Notes: generated by a model not told the origin, from the sequence alone. Numbered from the stretch's first letter, positions 11,479 through 23,220 are shown. The stretch is DNA of 64,000 nt from Botryosphaeria dothidea (GCA_011503125.2 WWBZ02000062.1:3348001-3412000); one strand, 5' to 3'. Made by a program: numbers and translations.

Positions 11479-14182
11479 ATGGTGACCTCGAACCAAGGCC
11501 TCTATAAGTGGGAACTCAACAGCCACGGCGGCAGAGGTACGTCATCCGCCATTCCCCACCATCCGACCCCGTCGATGATTGACCGGAGAAACAGAACACC
11601 ACTGCGGCGTATGTCAAAAACCACTTGCCGACAATAAGAGCAGCAAGCGCATCTGCGTCGGCCACCACGTCGTCCCGTGCGCAAAGTTCCACAACAACCT
11701 CTTCCTGGTCGGCCGGGAGGACGAATGCAAGCCGTACGTTTAACCCACCCCCCCCCCCCACACCTCAAGAGATCGAGCATCTTTACAATCCAAGCAGACC
11801 ATGACTAACGCCGCGCAAAACAAACCAGCTGCCGCAACAGCGCCGAAGAGCACTGGAAGCGCCACAAAGACATTGCCGAAGCCCTGCACGCCCTCCGCAG
11901 CGTCCTCGCCACGCCCCTCCCACCACCCTCATCCTCACCCAGCACCAGCCGACCCACTCACCCCTCCACCGCGCCGCCGCCGCCGCCGCCCACGCCCGAC
12001 CCCGCCAAGCCCCTCCGCCGCAAAGCCAACAAAGCCTCGAAGAAGCGCCACCGCGCCCTCATCCACGCCGACGACTCTCCCACCACCACCACCGCTGCCG
12101 ACATCCTCGCCATCGGCCGCGTCGTGCACCCCCACGCGCCCGACGCCGCCGGCGGCCTGCGCGACCTCGACGACGCGGACTTCCTCGCGCGCCTCGTCTG
12201 GCGCGGGCAGGACGCCTACGTCGCGTCCTCCCAGCACACTCGCGCGCCGGACCTGGAGGCCGAGACGAGGCGCGTGTTGAGGGCGCTAGGAGTGGGCGAG
12301 GAGGCGAAGGGTGGGCGGCGGGCAAAGGAGTTGGTGGCGAGGGTGGAGAGGTTGGTGCGGTGGGATTTGGAGCAGGTGCGGCGGGAGGAGGGGATGACGG
12401 CGAGGCGGCGCGGTGGGTTTTTGCGGTGGATGTCGAGGAGGACGTTGATGCGGGTGGTGGAGATGAAGAGGGGGAGGAAGGATGTGGTGGCGGATCGGGC
12501 TGGTGGTGGGGGAGAGGGCGTTGAGGAAGAGGGGGGAGAGGAGGAGAGCGATGAGTGGGGAGGCTGGGGTATGGAGGCATGGGATGAGTATGAAGAGGAG
12601 GATGACTTCGAAGAAGCGCCTGACGAGGAAGGGGACGCATTTGGCGAGGATGACGGACTTCTTGAGGAAGCGGAGACGCCTGAATCTTCGCTGGAGCAAC
12701 AAGACGATAGTCATGATGAGGAGACCTCTTCACGTTCTGCTCTCAAGAACCTCGTCCTCGAAGAGCCTCCGGACGATCTTCCCATCGTCCCTGGATGCAG
12801 GTGTGGATTCTGCTCCAAGCGTTCCAAGATTGCGGAATCGTTTTTGGGCCCATTCGTGGCTGCGGCACAATCTGGTCTTGAGCCCAAGGTAAGCGCATCA
12901 ACACGAAGCGTGGTTGTGAGTCTAAGGCTAACTGTACGCCTCACAGGACAAACCCCTCCCTCGAAAGCGCACCTCCAGGAAGCCCCACCGCAGAGGCCGC
13001 AAACCCACCCTCAACCGCCTGCTCAAAAAGGAAAACTGGACGACGCCCGACCTCTCCTACTACCTCAACGGCCCCCAAACCCAATCCCCCGTCGTCAACG
13101 AAACCCCACCACCCCACCCCGACGACCCCGTTCACCTCCTCACCCCCATCCTCAACGCCCCCACAGCCTCCAGCTCCCTCCTCCGCCACAGCAACGCTCT
13201 GGACATCCTCTCCGCCCACAACAGCAACGACGACAACAACCCCACAGGCCTCGTCCGCATCATCGTCTCCGCCGCCCTCGCTCCCCACCTCCTGCACGCC
13301 CCCGCCGACCGCCGCCCGCCGCCGCCCGCCGGCATCCTCGCGCGCGCCGGCCCCCTCGCCGAGCAGCTCCACCAGTTCCACCTCGCCGCGCACCTCAACG
13401 CGCGCACGACGGCCCTCCTCGCCGCGCGCCGCCGCCAGCCGCACGACGACGACGACGACGAAGAAGAAGAACAAGAAGAAGAAGAAGAAGAAGAAGAAGA
13501 AGAAGAAGAACTCGCGCGCGCGAAGGCGCTCGGCGGCCCCGTCGAGCGCGTGTGCGTCTGCGGCGGCGTGCGGACGGCGCGCGTGGTGGTGTGCGGGATG
13601 GCCGGGTGCGCGGTGGGCGTGTTCCACGCGCGGTGCGTGGGCGTGGCGGCGAGGGTGGGCGGCGGGGAGCGGTGGTTTTGCGGGGGGTGTCTGGCGAGGT
13701 TGAGGTTGGAGATGGATGCTTGGATGGGCGAGAGTGGGGGGGATGCGGATCTGGGCGGATCTGGGGAAATGGTTGTGGAGGGGGAGGGCTTTTCTGGGGG
13801 AGGTGGGCGCGTTGGCCGGCTGTTGGAGAGGGCGGAGAGGAAGGAGGACGAGGAGAGGAAGCCGCTGGCTTCGGCTGCCACTGTGATGTGGACGCGCAAG
13901 TACTTGGAGTTGTCGGAGGAGGCGCGTGGCAGGTTGACGCACTCCAAGGAGGTGACGCAGAAGCTGTGGAAGCCGATGGATGACAAGCCGCGTAGGGATG
14001 TGTCTCCGGCGCCTTCGTCGAGCGGATCGGAAGTGTCGACCGCATCTACTCAGACAGGCTTCTGGGTTGTTGCCGAAGAGAAGCCTCGAGTAGGTAAGCG
14101 CAGTGCTCCAATCCGCCGGCAAGCATGGAGGGAGGGTTGGCAAGACAAGGTGGCGTCATACTTGGACTCACTCTTCTTGTAA
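11479..14182 (+). CDS. Uncharacterised protein with N-terminal Cys/His motif and C-terminal PHD finger (tandem paralogue B)
   Basis: The exons are 11479-11536, 11595-11733, 11829-12888 and 12947-14182, encoding 830 aa; all introns are GT-AG and all phases agree. The second intron contains a run of 12 C. Residues about 20-85 repeat the Cys/His array of paralogue A: CGVC, CVGHHVVPCAKFH, ECKPC, then EEHWKRHKDIAEAL. Both proteins also share the basic RRGGFLRW block. A long Glu/Asp run (about 13441-13512, GAC then GAA repeats) precedes a C4HC3 PHD finger near residues 622-670 (VCVCGG, CGMAGC, FHARC, WFCGGC). The tail is Ser-rich and less conserved. The first three small exons are where paralogue A has one, so introns were gained or lost after duplication. 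Nuclear function is inferred from the PHD finger only. Confidence 0.8.
13441..13512 (+). repeat. GAC/GAA trinucleotide microsatellite coding Asp/Glu run
   Basis: Five GAC triplets are followed by GAA triplets with one CAA interruption inside the last exon of PHD paralogue B. They encode an acidic run of about 20 residues. Slippage at this tract would change protein length without shifting frame. Confidence 0.85.
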
Positions 14183-14574
14183 TTGCACATTCAGAATAAT
14201 GAAAGGTGTGGGTTAGGAAGGAGTGATTTGGTTGGTTGTGTTGTACGGTTCTATCTCGATGAAGAAGACAGGGGTGAAACCACAGACTAGCGTTGTAGAG
14301 AGTCAGTATTCATACCCTCTTCATAGGTTATTATTGGACAAATTGCACAAGTTTAAATTGATCTCGGCGGGGAATTTTCCTAGCTGTTCGGATAGGAGTT
14401 TCTTGTTCATTGGCGAGCAAGGCTGATCTGAACTTTGCGTAAACTACCCTACCTCCTGCAAGATTGCCCATCCAACTTCCACACCACTTAGCAAATAGTT
14501 GCCTCAATTGAAGAGATCAGACTCGTATCCTCTCAGCATCGACACATACTAGATGGAATCCCCGTTCATGTCTC
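14183..14574. other. Convergent intergenic stretch
   Basis: It lies between the 3' ends of PHD paralogue B (+) and the F-box gene (-). Apart from presumed 3' UTRs, nothing is recognised. Confidence 0.5.
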
Positions 14575-17036
14575 CTACGCAGGATCCATCCACTGTGCAT
14601 CACGCGGCAGTGTCATGATCGCCGCATAGGACATGGCAGTCTGATGCTGTGGCCGAGTCAATCAGCTGTCCCAAATTGCTGGCCCATCAAAGAGTATGTG
14701 CGAAAGGGACGGTGACTTACCCTTTTCCCTGTTTCCTCACTCACTGGGCCGCTCATGACGCCAAATGCCATGACAAGTCCTACGATGCTCTCCCCTTGCG
14801 GCGCCTCCAACGTTTCCCAATTGACCGCGTCTTTCTCTCCCCAGTGTGTTTCGCGTCCCCGATTGGTAAACAGCTATTGCAAACGGTCAGTCGAAGTTAT
14901 AAACGCACAAATGTTCCAGTGCCATACCTTCAATCCCTTCCGAAGCCCGCCCCCTGACACATCAACTCTTGTAACCACCTCCCCACCCGGCCCGTCAATG
15001 GGGAAATGCGCCATATTCTCTTCCTTCCAATCGCCATCAATCTCTCTGTCTTTTCCCACGAATCGTTTCGGCTGGTCATATTCAGGAACGAACTCCACAC
15101 GCGCTCCGCAAATGTCGTGATAGTCTCTCGTGACCCACTTCCTCTCGTCAATCTGGGACATTATAGACACTGTACCGCATACATTAACATATCCGGAGAG
15201 ACATTTGACGTTCCGCATCTCTTTCGACTTGGTTGCCCAGAGGAGTGCTTCGTATGGAAGCAGATCATCCGGAATATCACGAAGATGGGAGCCAGTATCT
15301 GCAGAGGGAATGACGCGGAGCCGTTCATGATTCCAGATCCTCTCGTGGCCATTTTTGAATATGTGGCCCAGATCACTCTTCCACAGGAGCTTTTGTTGTT
15401 CAGGGATATCGGATTCTGGAGAGGGCAGGTCTAGGAACACCAAGACGTCACGAGGCGGCCGAGGACACTGGATGAGGCCAAGGCGGCAAATTTTGCCGTT
15501 CTAGTGGCAGAGGGTTAGCGAAATGCTACATTGTCGACCCGAGAAACTGCACATACCGCTATCTGTCCCACCACCCCCACGAGTTTCTTGCCCTTGTTGA
15601 TTAGTAGTGGTCGTTGAGAGAACGCCGGGTCCGGCATTCCCAGATCAGAAGAGAAATAATTATGTACAACCTGTGACGGATGAGATTAAGGAGATTGCAA
15701 AGCGAGCTAGAAAGTAACTTACGGTAATCCCTTTGATCGAGGTCTCCTCATCTACTTGTCGAAGATGCAAAATGAAGCCATTTAACTGTGATGGCTCCCC
15801 AATGGGTAGTACTGATCTTGTCACCCCATTCACGGTATCATCATGTCCAAACAATCTCCGATTACCGAGGAAAGACATGGCCAAGCCGGTCAGGGACCCT
15901 CGAGTATCCCAAAACGTCTCAAAGATGGCGACTGGAGAGTCGAGCTCCGTCCACGAGCGCACCCACTGTGTCGAGGTTGTTTCCACACTGACAGTCTGCG
16001 GCGGATATATGACCAGCGGCATGTGTGGGTTGTCAGAATGTTTCATTATCAGCTTGGCCGTTTCATCGAGTTCATCCTCGTTGTTGCGCTGCTCCAATCG
16101 GGCGTGATAGCGCTCTGCCAGCTGCTCGCAAACTCCCCAGATGCGGCGCCGATTAGCAACACCCATGAATGGACCGTCCATCCAGAGCCTTGGTCTTGTC
16201 ATCTTCTCGATCCATAGAAAGAGCTTGCGGAAGTCGCGATTCTCCATCAACTTCTCGTCGTCAAGCAAGTCGTGTAATTCGAAGAACCACGGCATGGAGT
16301 TTCTGAGAAGGTGTTTCCAGAGGCCGTCCGTGCTGCGGAGGGTGACGTTGACGAGCCAAGACGCGATGCTCAGGTCTGAGATGGAGCCAAAGGGAAGCGA
16401 AGCACAGACTTTGTACAGGATGTCGTACGGAAGCTTAGAGAACGGGTCGCTGGATATACGGGATTCAAGATTCAGGGACATGTCAGCTGAGTCCGTTTTC
16501 TTGAAGGTATCCTCTGCTATGGCACTCCGGAGCAGGCTTGTAATCTCTGGATTCAGAGAAGGCTGTACGACCAGTACTTCCTCTCCCGCATTGGAGCACC
16601 AGAATTGATCCTGATCAGGACATGGGTCTCCGTAATCCAGTTCCAAGGCTTTCGCATAGTCAGGAGCCAACTCGTGCATGATGTTGTAGAGGAGGTCTCG
16701 GTCCAGTTTGTCGGCATCGGTAGTGCCGGTCAGGGTGCGCAACAGAAGCTCATAGCAACACCAGTGAAAGGGAAAGACTGGCAGCTCTCCGCTTTCAATG
16801 GAGTAGTAGCAGGTGAAGTTTCCATCGTCGGGCTGATTGGGATCAGGTTGACCAGCATCGATCTCCACAGAGCCATAATCCCAATAGTGGCCGGGTCCTG
16901 CAATGAATGTCTTTCTTATGCTACTTGCGTATGGATTGAAGCCGAGAATGTAGACGGACTTGGTCCATTCGAGATCCTTTTCGTCGAGGATTGCCGGGTC
17001 GTAGCTGTGTTCTTCATCGCAGCTTCCGATGGAGCA

Positions 17037-17067
<31 letters not shown>

Positions 17068-17264
17068 TCTTCGCCCTCGCTCTCTTCTTGGTCTCCGCTC
17101 TCATTTTCGGCGTCGGATTGACTTCCCTCCTCATTGGCCGTGGCAGCATCACGCTGTTCGCGTTGTCGTCGCCTGCGGAAGCGGGCCGAGCGGGGCTTTT
17201 CAGCAACGTGGGCGCCGCAGAGGGCTGAGCCGCAGAAGGCACAATAGACGTCCCAGGACCCCAT
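14575..17264 (-). CDS. F-box domain protein
   Basis: The exons (reverse strand) are 17264-15723, 15670-15557, 15500-14928, 14873-14721 and 14640-14575, encoding 815 aa. All four introns are GT-AG of 52-80 nt and all phases are 0. The N terminus has a CAFCGSALC cysteine motif, followed by an Asp run (residues 66-76). An F-box-like helix set spans about residues 274-325 (DPFSKLPYDILYKVCASLPF, then LWKHLLR, ending near WFFEL). The remaining 450 residues match the style of large fungal F-box proteins with a GKKLVGVVGQI and TNRGRETHWG type C-terminal domain. F-box proteins normally bind Skp1 and bring substrates to an SCF ubiquitin ligase; the substrate here is unknown. The terminal 21 residues after the last intron are the least certain part. 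Confidence 0.85.
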
Positions 17265-18034
17265 TGCGCGAGATTGGATGAGATGTGGTCGAAGTCAATG
17301 GCGAAGGAGGTTGAGCAAGTGTTGCTTATATGCGCCTTCCGCCCATGTCACTAGCGCGGTTGTTGCCTACGCTTTTCCCGATCGGGCAGCCCTGCATCGC
17401 CGCCATCCGTCGACGAAGCAAGACACAGCAACTCCAGTCCAAAACATCCCGGCTTTACACACGCACAACCATGCAGCTGCGTAGAGCAACAGAGCCAGGC
17501 AAATACTGGGTGTTTTCCTCCATCGCATATAATACCCTGCCTGCGCCTGATTTTCTAGCGCAGGGTAAGACACCCGTACCGGTATGGAGACCCTGAAGTC
17601 GCTGCGCTTCTGTTAAAAATGGCTTATTGGATAGTTGATCCCTTTGGTGATGAACTGGCAACAGTGGAACCTCTGCACGTGCGCCTGGCCAGCTGGCAGT
17701 GCTGTCCTCTACCGTGTACACGCTCATCATAATATAAAATATAAAAGAAAGAGGATGCTATGGATGCTATGAAGTTTCGTTCGATGAATTTCAGTTCTGA
17801 CGTGCATACCCTTCGGTACCACCGTGCAGCTTGTTCCAGTTGAAACTCCGAGCAACAATATAAGCGCATCGTGCATCTTCTTTAACGTCTTCATCAATCC
17901 TCGCCACTTTCTTCAACTCAGAACAAGATCAATCCGGGCTGCTAGAACCACCCACCAGCCCTCCAAGCCGCGTTTCTATTGCCCCCATCAATTCCCAACC
18001 AGTTTCTAAATTGTACGATCCCAGCCCGCCATTC
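17265..18034. other. Divergent intergenic promoter region
   Basis: It separates the F-box gene (-) from acidic paralogue 1 (+). It has AT-rich stretches around 17730-17760 and pyrimidine-rich leader sequence before 18035. No gene or RNA is recognised. Confidence 0.5.
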
Positions 18035-19831
18035 ATGGATGACACCTCTAGCCCAGCGGACACCCAAATCGCCAGTCTGAGCCGCCTTGGTTTCAGCAGA
18101 TCCGCTCAAAATATCCGCATCTTCACGGGAAGGTTCATCCGACGCGTTTCAGACACATTTGGGCGCGCCGTTTCCTCATTACCGGACCGTGATACCGCAA
18201 CATCGCCCCCAAGTCCCTGCATGGAGGATTCAGATCTTGTTTCCGAGGATGCGGATATCAGTGAGGCGCAACGCGGCAACATACAAGATGCTCCCCTCCG
18301 CGGCCGCTCCCGGACCAACACAATTACCTCAACCTCTCCCGAACTCTGCTACTGGATGACTTCACACCTTTTCAACGTCGAATACGTCTGGAATACGAGT
18401 CAGTCGGCCTATGAATGCGAAGACCAGGACATCCACCGGGTCGCCAGCTCCCTCCGCCGCGCCTTCAGCCATCTCTACGACTTGCCTGTGGAAGAATACC
18501 CTGAAATCACCTTCCCTGTCGGCGCCACGGGCCACAAGGCTCACTACCGGATGGATGGCCAGAGTTCTCTTTACCCTCGCGGCGCCAAAGGGCTGAAGAA
18601 GCGCGGAGACGACGATGTGCCACTGCAGAGTTTTCTTCCAAGGGCCCGTCAGTCAAAACCGCTGGACCCAGCCGTGTTCCGGGCTGTCGGCTGCTTTTTC
18701 CCTCAGCCTTCCAAGTTAAGCCAGGTTCAGAATGTGGACGATGCGGATGAAGACGAGATCTTAGCAACGCCTGCGCCTTTCATGGTGTACAAAGACCCCA
18801 CAAGTCAAGGTACCGAGTGCTCTCACATTCCGAAGTCTGTTAGTTCGGGCATCCTCAGAGAGCGCATACCAAGATCCTCCCTCAGCGGACTGCCTGCTGT
18901 CATGGATGAGATCGAGGATGCACATGGCAGATATCGGCATCTGTCTCCAACCGCACCACAGGAGACAGATGGGCAGGAGAACTTCCACGCCTCTGCAGTT
19001 GCTGGTGAAGAACCCGCCGACTACTACGGGCCTGCGAAAGACTACTGTGGCAGTCTTTCCAGCGATTCAGACTCCTCTTCTGACAGCGACGATGAAGAGC
19101 TCGAGAGGGCCATCTTCATCCCGCAACGAAACACTGACCCGGAGCCGGAGTCTGACTTCACGGATTTCTATGGCGACTTCTCCAACAGTCTCGATGGAGA
19201 AGCCTACCTTCCGCATTCCGAGTCTGGAAGTGAGAGTCTTTCCGATGACGATGTCGACAGTACGCGTGCCAACATTTCCGACTCCGATATCCGCGAGAGG
19301 CTAAGCATCGCCTCCGACCCCGAGAACGGCATTGGAGCTCTCCCAGACGCGCCCGCAGCAGATCAGTGGCAGCCCTCCCAGCTTCCCGTGGTCTTCAACA
19401 CCCCACCGCCTGGAGATGCGATTTCCGAATCCGGTTCAGTCGTCCACAACGACGGGGAGTTCGGCGTGTTCCACGGCTTGGATGAACCGCCGATCACGAG
19501 ACGGCCGAGCAGCATCGAGCAGCTGTCTGCGCTCCTGGAAGCGGCCTGCGAGTTTGATCACGAGGCTGTGGATCCATCCCAGCCAGCACCTCAGTATCGG
19601 CCTGCGCTTCCTGAGGGCTACAAGTATCTTGTGCCCATCGACATGGTCATTTGGAACGAACCACATCTGATCGTGTCGGAGGACTACGAGTACTCTAGCG
19701 GAGAAGATGGCGAGAGCTCGGACGAGGAGGAGTCTGACTACGAGGAAGAGCCGGCGAAGTCTGGGCGGTTGAGAAGACATGGCGACGAGGGATGCCAGGC
19801 GATCAGCAGCTACTGGATTCGTCGGAGTTGA
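18035..19831 (+). CDS. Uncharacterised acidic protein with LYPRGA block (tandem paralogue 1)
   Basis: Single exon, 598 aa, starting at ATG 18035; the in-frame sequence upstream starts only at a TTG. No known domain is recognised. The conserved core lies at about residues 110-235: RVASSLRRAF, FPVGATGHK, SLYPRGAKGLK, then FFPQPSKLSQV. The paralogue at 20940 repeats the core in the same order. The rest is acidic and Ser-rich (clusters of SDSDSSSDSDDEE type) and probably disordered. A second shared segment near the C terminus reads LPEGYKYLVP, then HLIVSEDYEYSSGED. There is no signal peptide or membrane segment. The composition suggests a nuclear or scaffold protein, but this is inference. Confidence 0.75.
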   Translation: MDDTSSPADTQIASLSRLGFSRSAQNIRIFTGRFIRRVSDTFGRAVSSLPDRDTATSPPSPCMEDSDLVSEDADISEAQRGNIQDAPLRGRSRTNTITSTSPELCYWMTSHLFNVEYVWNTSQSAYECEDQDIHRVASSLRRAFSHLYDLPVEEYPEITFPVGATGHKAHYRMDGQSSLYPRGAKGLKKRGDDDVPLQSFLPRARQSKPLDPAVFRAVGCFFPQPSKLSQVQNVDDADEDEILATPAPFMVYKDPTSQGTECSHIPKSVSSGILRERIPRSSLSGLPAVMDEIEDAHGRYRHLSPTAPQETDGQENFHASAVAGEEPADYYGPAKDYCGSLSSDSDSSSDSDDEELERAIFIPQRNTDPEPESDFTDFYGDFSNSLDGEAYLPHSESGSESLSDDDVDSTRANISDSDIRERLSIASDPENGIGALPDAPAADQWQPSQLPVVFNTPPPGDAISESGSVVHNDGEFGVFHGLDEPPITRRPSSIEQLSALLEAACEFDHEAVDPSQPAPQYRPALPEGYKYLVPIDMVIWNEPHLIVSEDYEYSSGEDGESSDEEESDYEEEPAKSGRLRRHGDEGCQAISSYWIRRS

Positions 19832-20939
19832 GGGCGGGTATGAGGTGCTGGGAACGAATGTGCGCTTGCTTCCGCAAACAGATATTGGATACGGCGCACC
19901 TTTGTATAGCATTCCGTACTTTGGTTATGATACATGCATATTGAATCAGAATATTTCTGCCATAGGGGTGTCATGGCTGTGCTGAGTTTGCTTCGCATGC
20001 GAACGGCAGTTGAGACCCGTGCGTTGCTGTTGCGCAGGTTGTCTTGTGACATAGTAAAGCACGCCGTTTGGCTGCAAGTTTCTACAAATTGAAAGCAAAG
20101 AAGATTGGGCTTTCGGTTTCTCTTGTTGCATAAATTCCAGTAGATTTGATTCCAACACGAACAATAGCTTTATTTTACGCAGGGCGAGCTGGCCGGAACA
20201 GCGGCAAGATGGCATTTATTTCGAACGACACCGAGGAAGTAAATAATCAAGAAACTTCTTAAGTCCTTTCTATATATATTCGCAGATTTAAGAAATATCT
20301 CCTTGTCGGTAAGGCAAGATTCACGAGAAGTGTTGCAGGTGATGCTTGCGCCTCTCGCTTCCAATTCGTGTACACCGCACCAAAATCCACCACGACTAGG
20401 AAATTATTTCAGGCTTGCTCGGTAGCGAGAGTGGACCCTGAGGGAGTGAAGCAGAAATTTAAAGCAAATTATGGTGGATTGACGTCATGGAACCCGACAG
20501 CAGTGTGTGGTCGGCTCCCAACCCTGGGATCACCGCCCAGGCAGCCGACCTCATTCACGACGGAGCTAGTCACCTAGTCACCACAGTCAGCACCGCGTGT
20601 TTCCTCCAACACACCAGCTACGGACTCATGTAACACCCGTGCTTGTACTTATGCCCGGGTGTTAGAGGCGCAGTGGTCAAAAAGAAAACTTCGCTGCACT
20701 GCGGACCATCTCCTCTACACCATCCGTCTACTCTTGTCAACCTTGCTCGCTCTTACAAAGTCTACAAGACACTCCACACTCCACAATTTCTGTTACCACA
20801 ACTTCAACCTCGCCGTGTGTTTGAAAGCTTCCGCTGCCGAACATCTCCACCCACCTTCGCCTCTTCGTGTCACCAATTCTTCCGCATCAACTACGACCAC
20901 TCTACAACTCCCCTACCGTCTTCTTTCACATTCGGAGAC
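19832..20939. other. Intergenic between tandem acidic paralogues
   Basis: No supported gene. A TGACGTCA palindrome lies at 20480-20487, 460 nt before the next ATG. An open frame runs in from 20643 but begins with TTG and has leader-like Thr/His/Pro/Leu composition, so it is treated as 5' UTR. Confidence 0.5.
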
Positions 20940-22985
20940 ATGTCTTGTTTCTCCAGCAACATTTTTGCTACTGGTCTAGAGCAGTTCGGAACTCTAGGCT
21001 CACTCAACTGGGACGAGGAGTTCGACGAGCTCGTGTCCGACACACCTCCGAGCGGAGACAACGCGGACACCAACGGCAATCCCACTCACATGGAGGAAGA
21101 TATCCCTATTGAAACCGAGTCGACGAGCAGCTCCGCAACTTCCGAACTGTACCCCATCAACGAGCAAACCGTCAGCTCGGGCCCAGTCATTGCCCGCTCG
21201 CGTCCTGCTTCAACTGGATTTGCGGAGGATGACAGCACTAGACCAGCAATTGTCTGTTTACCATGTCGCGCTTCAACCACTCCTGAGAACCACAGCCCGA
21301 CAATCATCCATTCACCGCGTCTGGCACCACTTGCCTCCCAGACCTTTGAAGATCAACAAGACCTCTACGCGTCTCTCGCCGACGAGGTTCCCCAAGACCT
21401 CGCCCAGATGGCCAATGCCGAACCGACCTACACCACCGCGTCGCACCCCGGTTGGTCCGAAGAGACCGAGTCCTGGTCCTTCATCTGCTCCACCTCCCCG
21501 CAAGTCTCCCTGTGGGTCGCCTCCCCCGGCATCTTCGCGGACATCAAGTGGACCCTGGACGCGTCCGGCAAAGCGCAAGCCACCGACAACCACATCCCCC
21601 GCGTCGCCTCGTGCCTGGCACGCGCCATCCAGCACACCTACCCCGTGCACAACGGCGTCGGCGTTTGCTGGCCGATCGGCTCGAGCGGCTGGAAGAACCG
21701 CGACCGCTCTGAGGGCCGCCGGATGCTGTACCCGCGCGGAGCCATGGGCCTGAAAGAGCTCTGGGACCGTGATGTCCCGCACGACACTTACGTTCCGAAC
21801 GGCATCAAGGTCCTGGCCCCGACCAAGTATGGCAGTGCCTTTTACCCTCGTCCTTCTCGCCTCTCGCAGATGGATGTCTGTGAGTATGACAAGCCTGCTG
21901 AGGTCAAGCAGGCCTTGCCCATCTCCTTCTTCTCCGGAGAGAACTACCTGGAGGAGGAGGAGGGTTCCGAGAAGGCGGGCGACAGCCTCATCGCTGCAGA
22001 GATGAAGGAGGCTGTCGATGTGGAGATGGCTGAAGATGTCGAAGAGGTCCGCGTCCGGGCTTACGAGGAAGACAGTGATCAGGAAGAAGGCGTTGAACTC
22101 AGCTTCGAGGAGAAGATCGAGGCTCAGTTCGAGATGGAGATCGACGGCGGCAACCTTCCGGAGCACGTCGTCGACGAGGATGACGAGCACTTCTACGGCT
22201 CCGATGGCGCAGCCAATTCCCTAGAGGCTACCCCGATGCTCACTGAAGATAGCGACGAGACTGACAGCGAGCCCAGCTTTGGCAGCTTCGCTCTGTGGAA
22301 TGAGCATGTCGAGTTCAATGTGGATACATTCATCCCTTTGGAGCTGTCAGTCACTGATCAGGAGGCCCTCCAGGAGTTCATGGACGACGATTTAGACCAT
22401 GAGGTCTTCCATCCCGTTGATGAAGTCAAGCTTCCAGAGATCCCTTTCGGCTACCGTTGGCACAAGACTGTCAACGCTACTTGCAACCGCGGCCTGCACT
22501 TGATCGTCGAGGATGACTCCGGCTACGGCAGCGACGACAGCAACTTCCACTTCGACAACAATAAAGCCACACGTGCTACGGCTACTGAGGATATTGACGA
22601 GGCAATTGCCCGCCTTGAGAAGATGAGTATGGTCTCTATCGAGGATCTCGAATCGTCAACCGCCGTCGATCTCAGCACGTCCAGCGTCGCCAGCGCCAAT
22701 ACCAGCCTTACCGAAGTAACGGGCCCTGTGGTCGTTCCTGCCAAGGAAATGGTGGCTCACTCCGGGGAGCAACCTCATGACAGCGAAATACTCAGCGGCA
22801 CCACTGAAGTTGTCGATGCCAGCAATGCGCCTTGCATTGTCCACGATCCAGCACTTACTTCCATCTCCGATGCCGGTCCGATTTCAAGGAGCAAGTCAGC
22901 CGTTGTCTTTGATGTTCTCCTCGGTGTTGGTAGCATCATCCACAGCATCGTGAGCATCAATCCATTTTCTGTCTTCCTCTGGTAG
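20940..22985 (+). CDS. Uncharacterised acidic protein with LYPRGA block (tandem paralogue 2)
   Basis: Single exon, 681 aa, starting at ATG 20940. Residues about 160-310 carry the core shared with the gene at 18035: RVASCLARAIQHTY, CWPIGSSGWK, MLYPRGAMGLKELWDRDVP, then FYPRPSRLSQMDV. The second shared segment is LPEIPFGYRWHKTV followed by LHLIVEDDSGYGSDDS. Long acidic tracts rich in Glu, Asp and Ser lie between. A hydrophobic stretch at the extreme C terminus (VVFDVLLGVGSIIHSIVSI) is absent from paralogue 1 and might be a tail anchor or amphipathic helix. Function is unknown. The order and spacing of the shared blocks support tandem duplication followed by strong divergence. Confidence 0.78.
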   Translation: MSCFSSNIFATGLEQFGTLGSLNWDEEFDELVSDTPPSGDNADTNGNPTHMEEDIPIETESTSSSATSELYPINEQTVSSGPVIARSRPASTGFAEDDSTRPAIVCLPCRASTTPENHSPTIIHSPRLAPLASQTFEDQQDLYASLADEVPQDLAQMANAEPTYTTASHPGWSEETESWSFICSTSPQVSLWVASPGIFADIKWTLDASGKAQATDNHIPRVASCLARAIQHTYPVHNGVGVCWPIGSSGWKNRDRSEGRRMLYPRGAMGLKELWDRDVPHDTYVPNGIKVLAPTKYGSAFYPRPSRLSQMDVCEYDKPAEVKQALPISFFSGENYLEEEEGSEKAGDSLIAAEMKEAVDVEMAEDVEEVRVRAYEEDSDQEEGVELSFEEKIEAQFEMEIDGGNLPEHVVDEDDEHFYGSDGAANSLEATPMLTEDSDETDSEPSFGSFALWNEHVEFNVDTFIPLELSVTDQEALQEFMDDDLDHEVFHPVDEVKLPEIPFGYRWHKTVNATCNRGLHLIVEDDSGYGSDDSNFHFDNNKATRATATEDIDEAIARLEKMSMVSIEDLESSTAVDLSTSSVASANTSLTEVTGPVVVPAKEMVAHSGEQPHDSEILSGTTEVVDASNAPCIVHDPALTSISDAGPISRSKSAVVFDVLLGVGSIIHSIVSINPFSVFLW

Positions 22986-23220
22986 GCCGCGGCGAGGAAT
23001 AGCTCATGCCGTGTTTGGAAAGAGAGGATTTTTGAGACGATGGGATGAGTGGGACGTTTCGATTATTTCATTACTATGGCGTATTTTCTTATTGTGTGTT
23101 TCTACTCTAAAGCATTATACCCAGTCTGATTTGCATAGCGCTAGCGTTATATTCCGTTGTGGTTGAGAAACGTTGAAGGTTCTGAACAGTTACCCATAGC
23201 GTCGGCGTGACTGTGTATTA

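Noticed and set aside
14830..14880. Suspected frameshift near the 3' end of the F-box gene
   Set aside because: Re-reading the reverse strand gave TGGGGAGAGAAAGAC, which keeps the frame; a normal 54-nt intron explains the stop.
20643..20939. 99-codon N-terminal extension of acidic paralogue 2
   Set aside because: It opens with TTG, has leader-like composition, and the first in-frame ATG in good context is at 20940.
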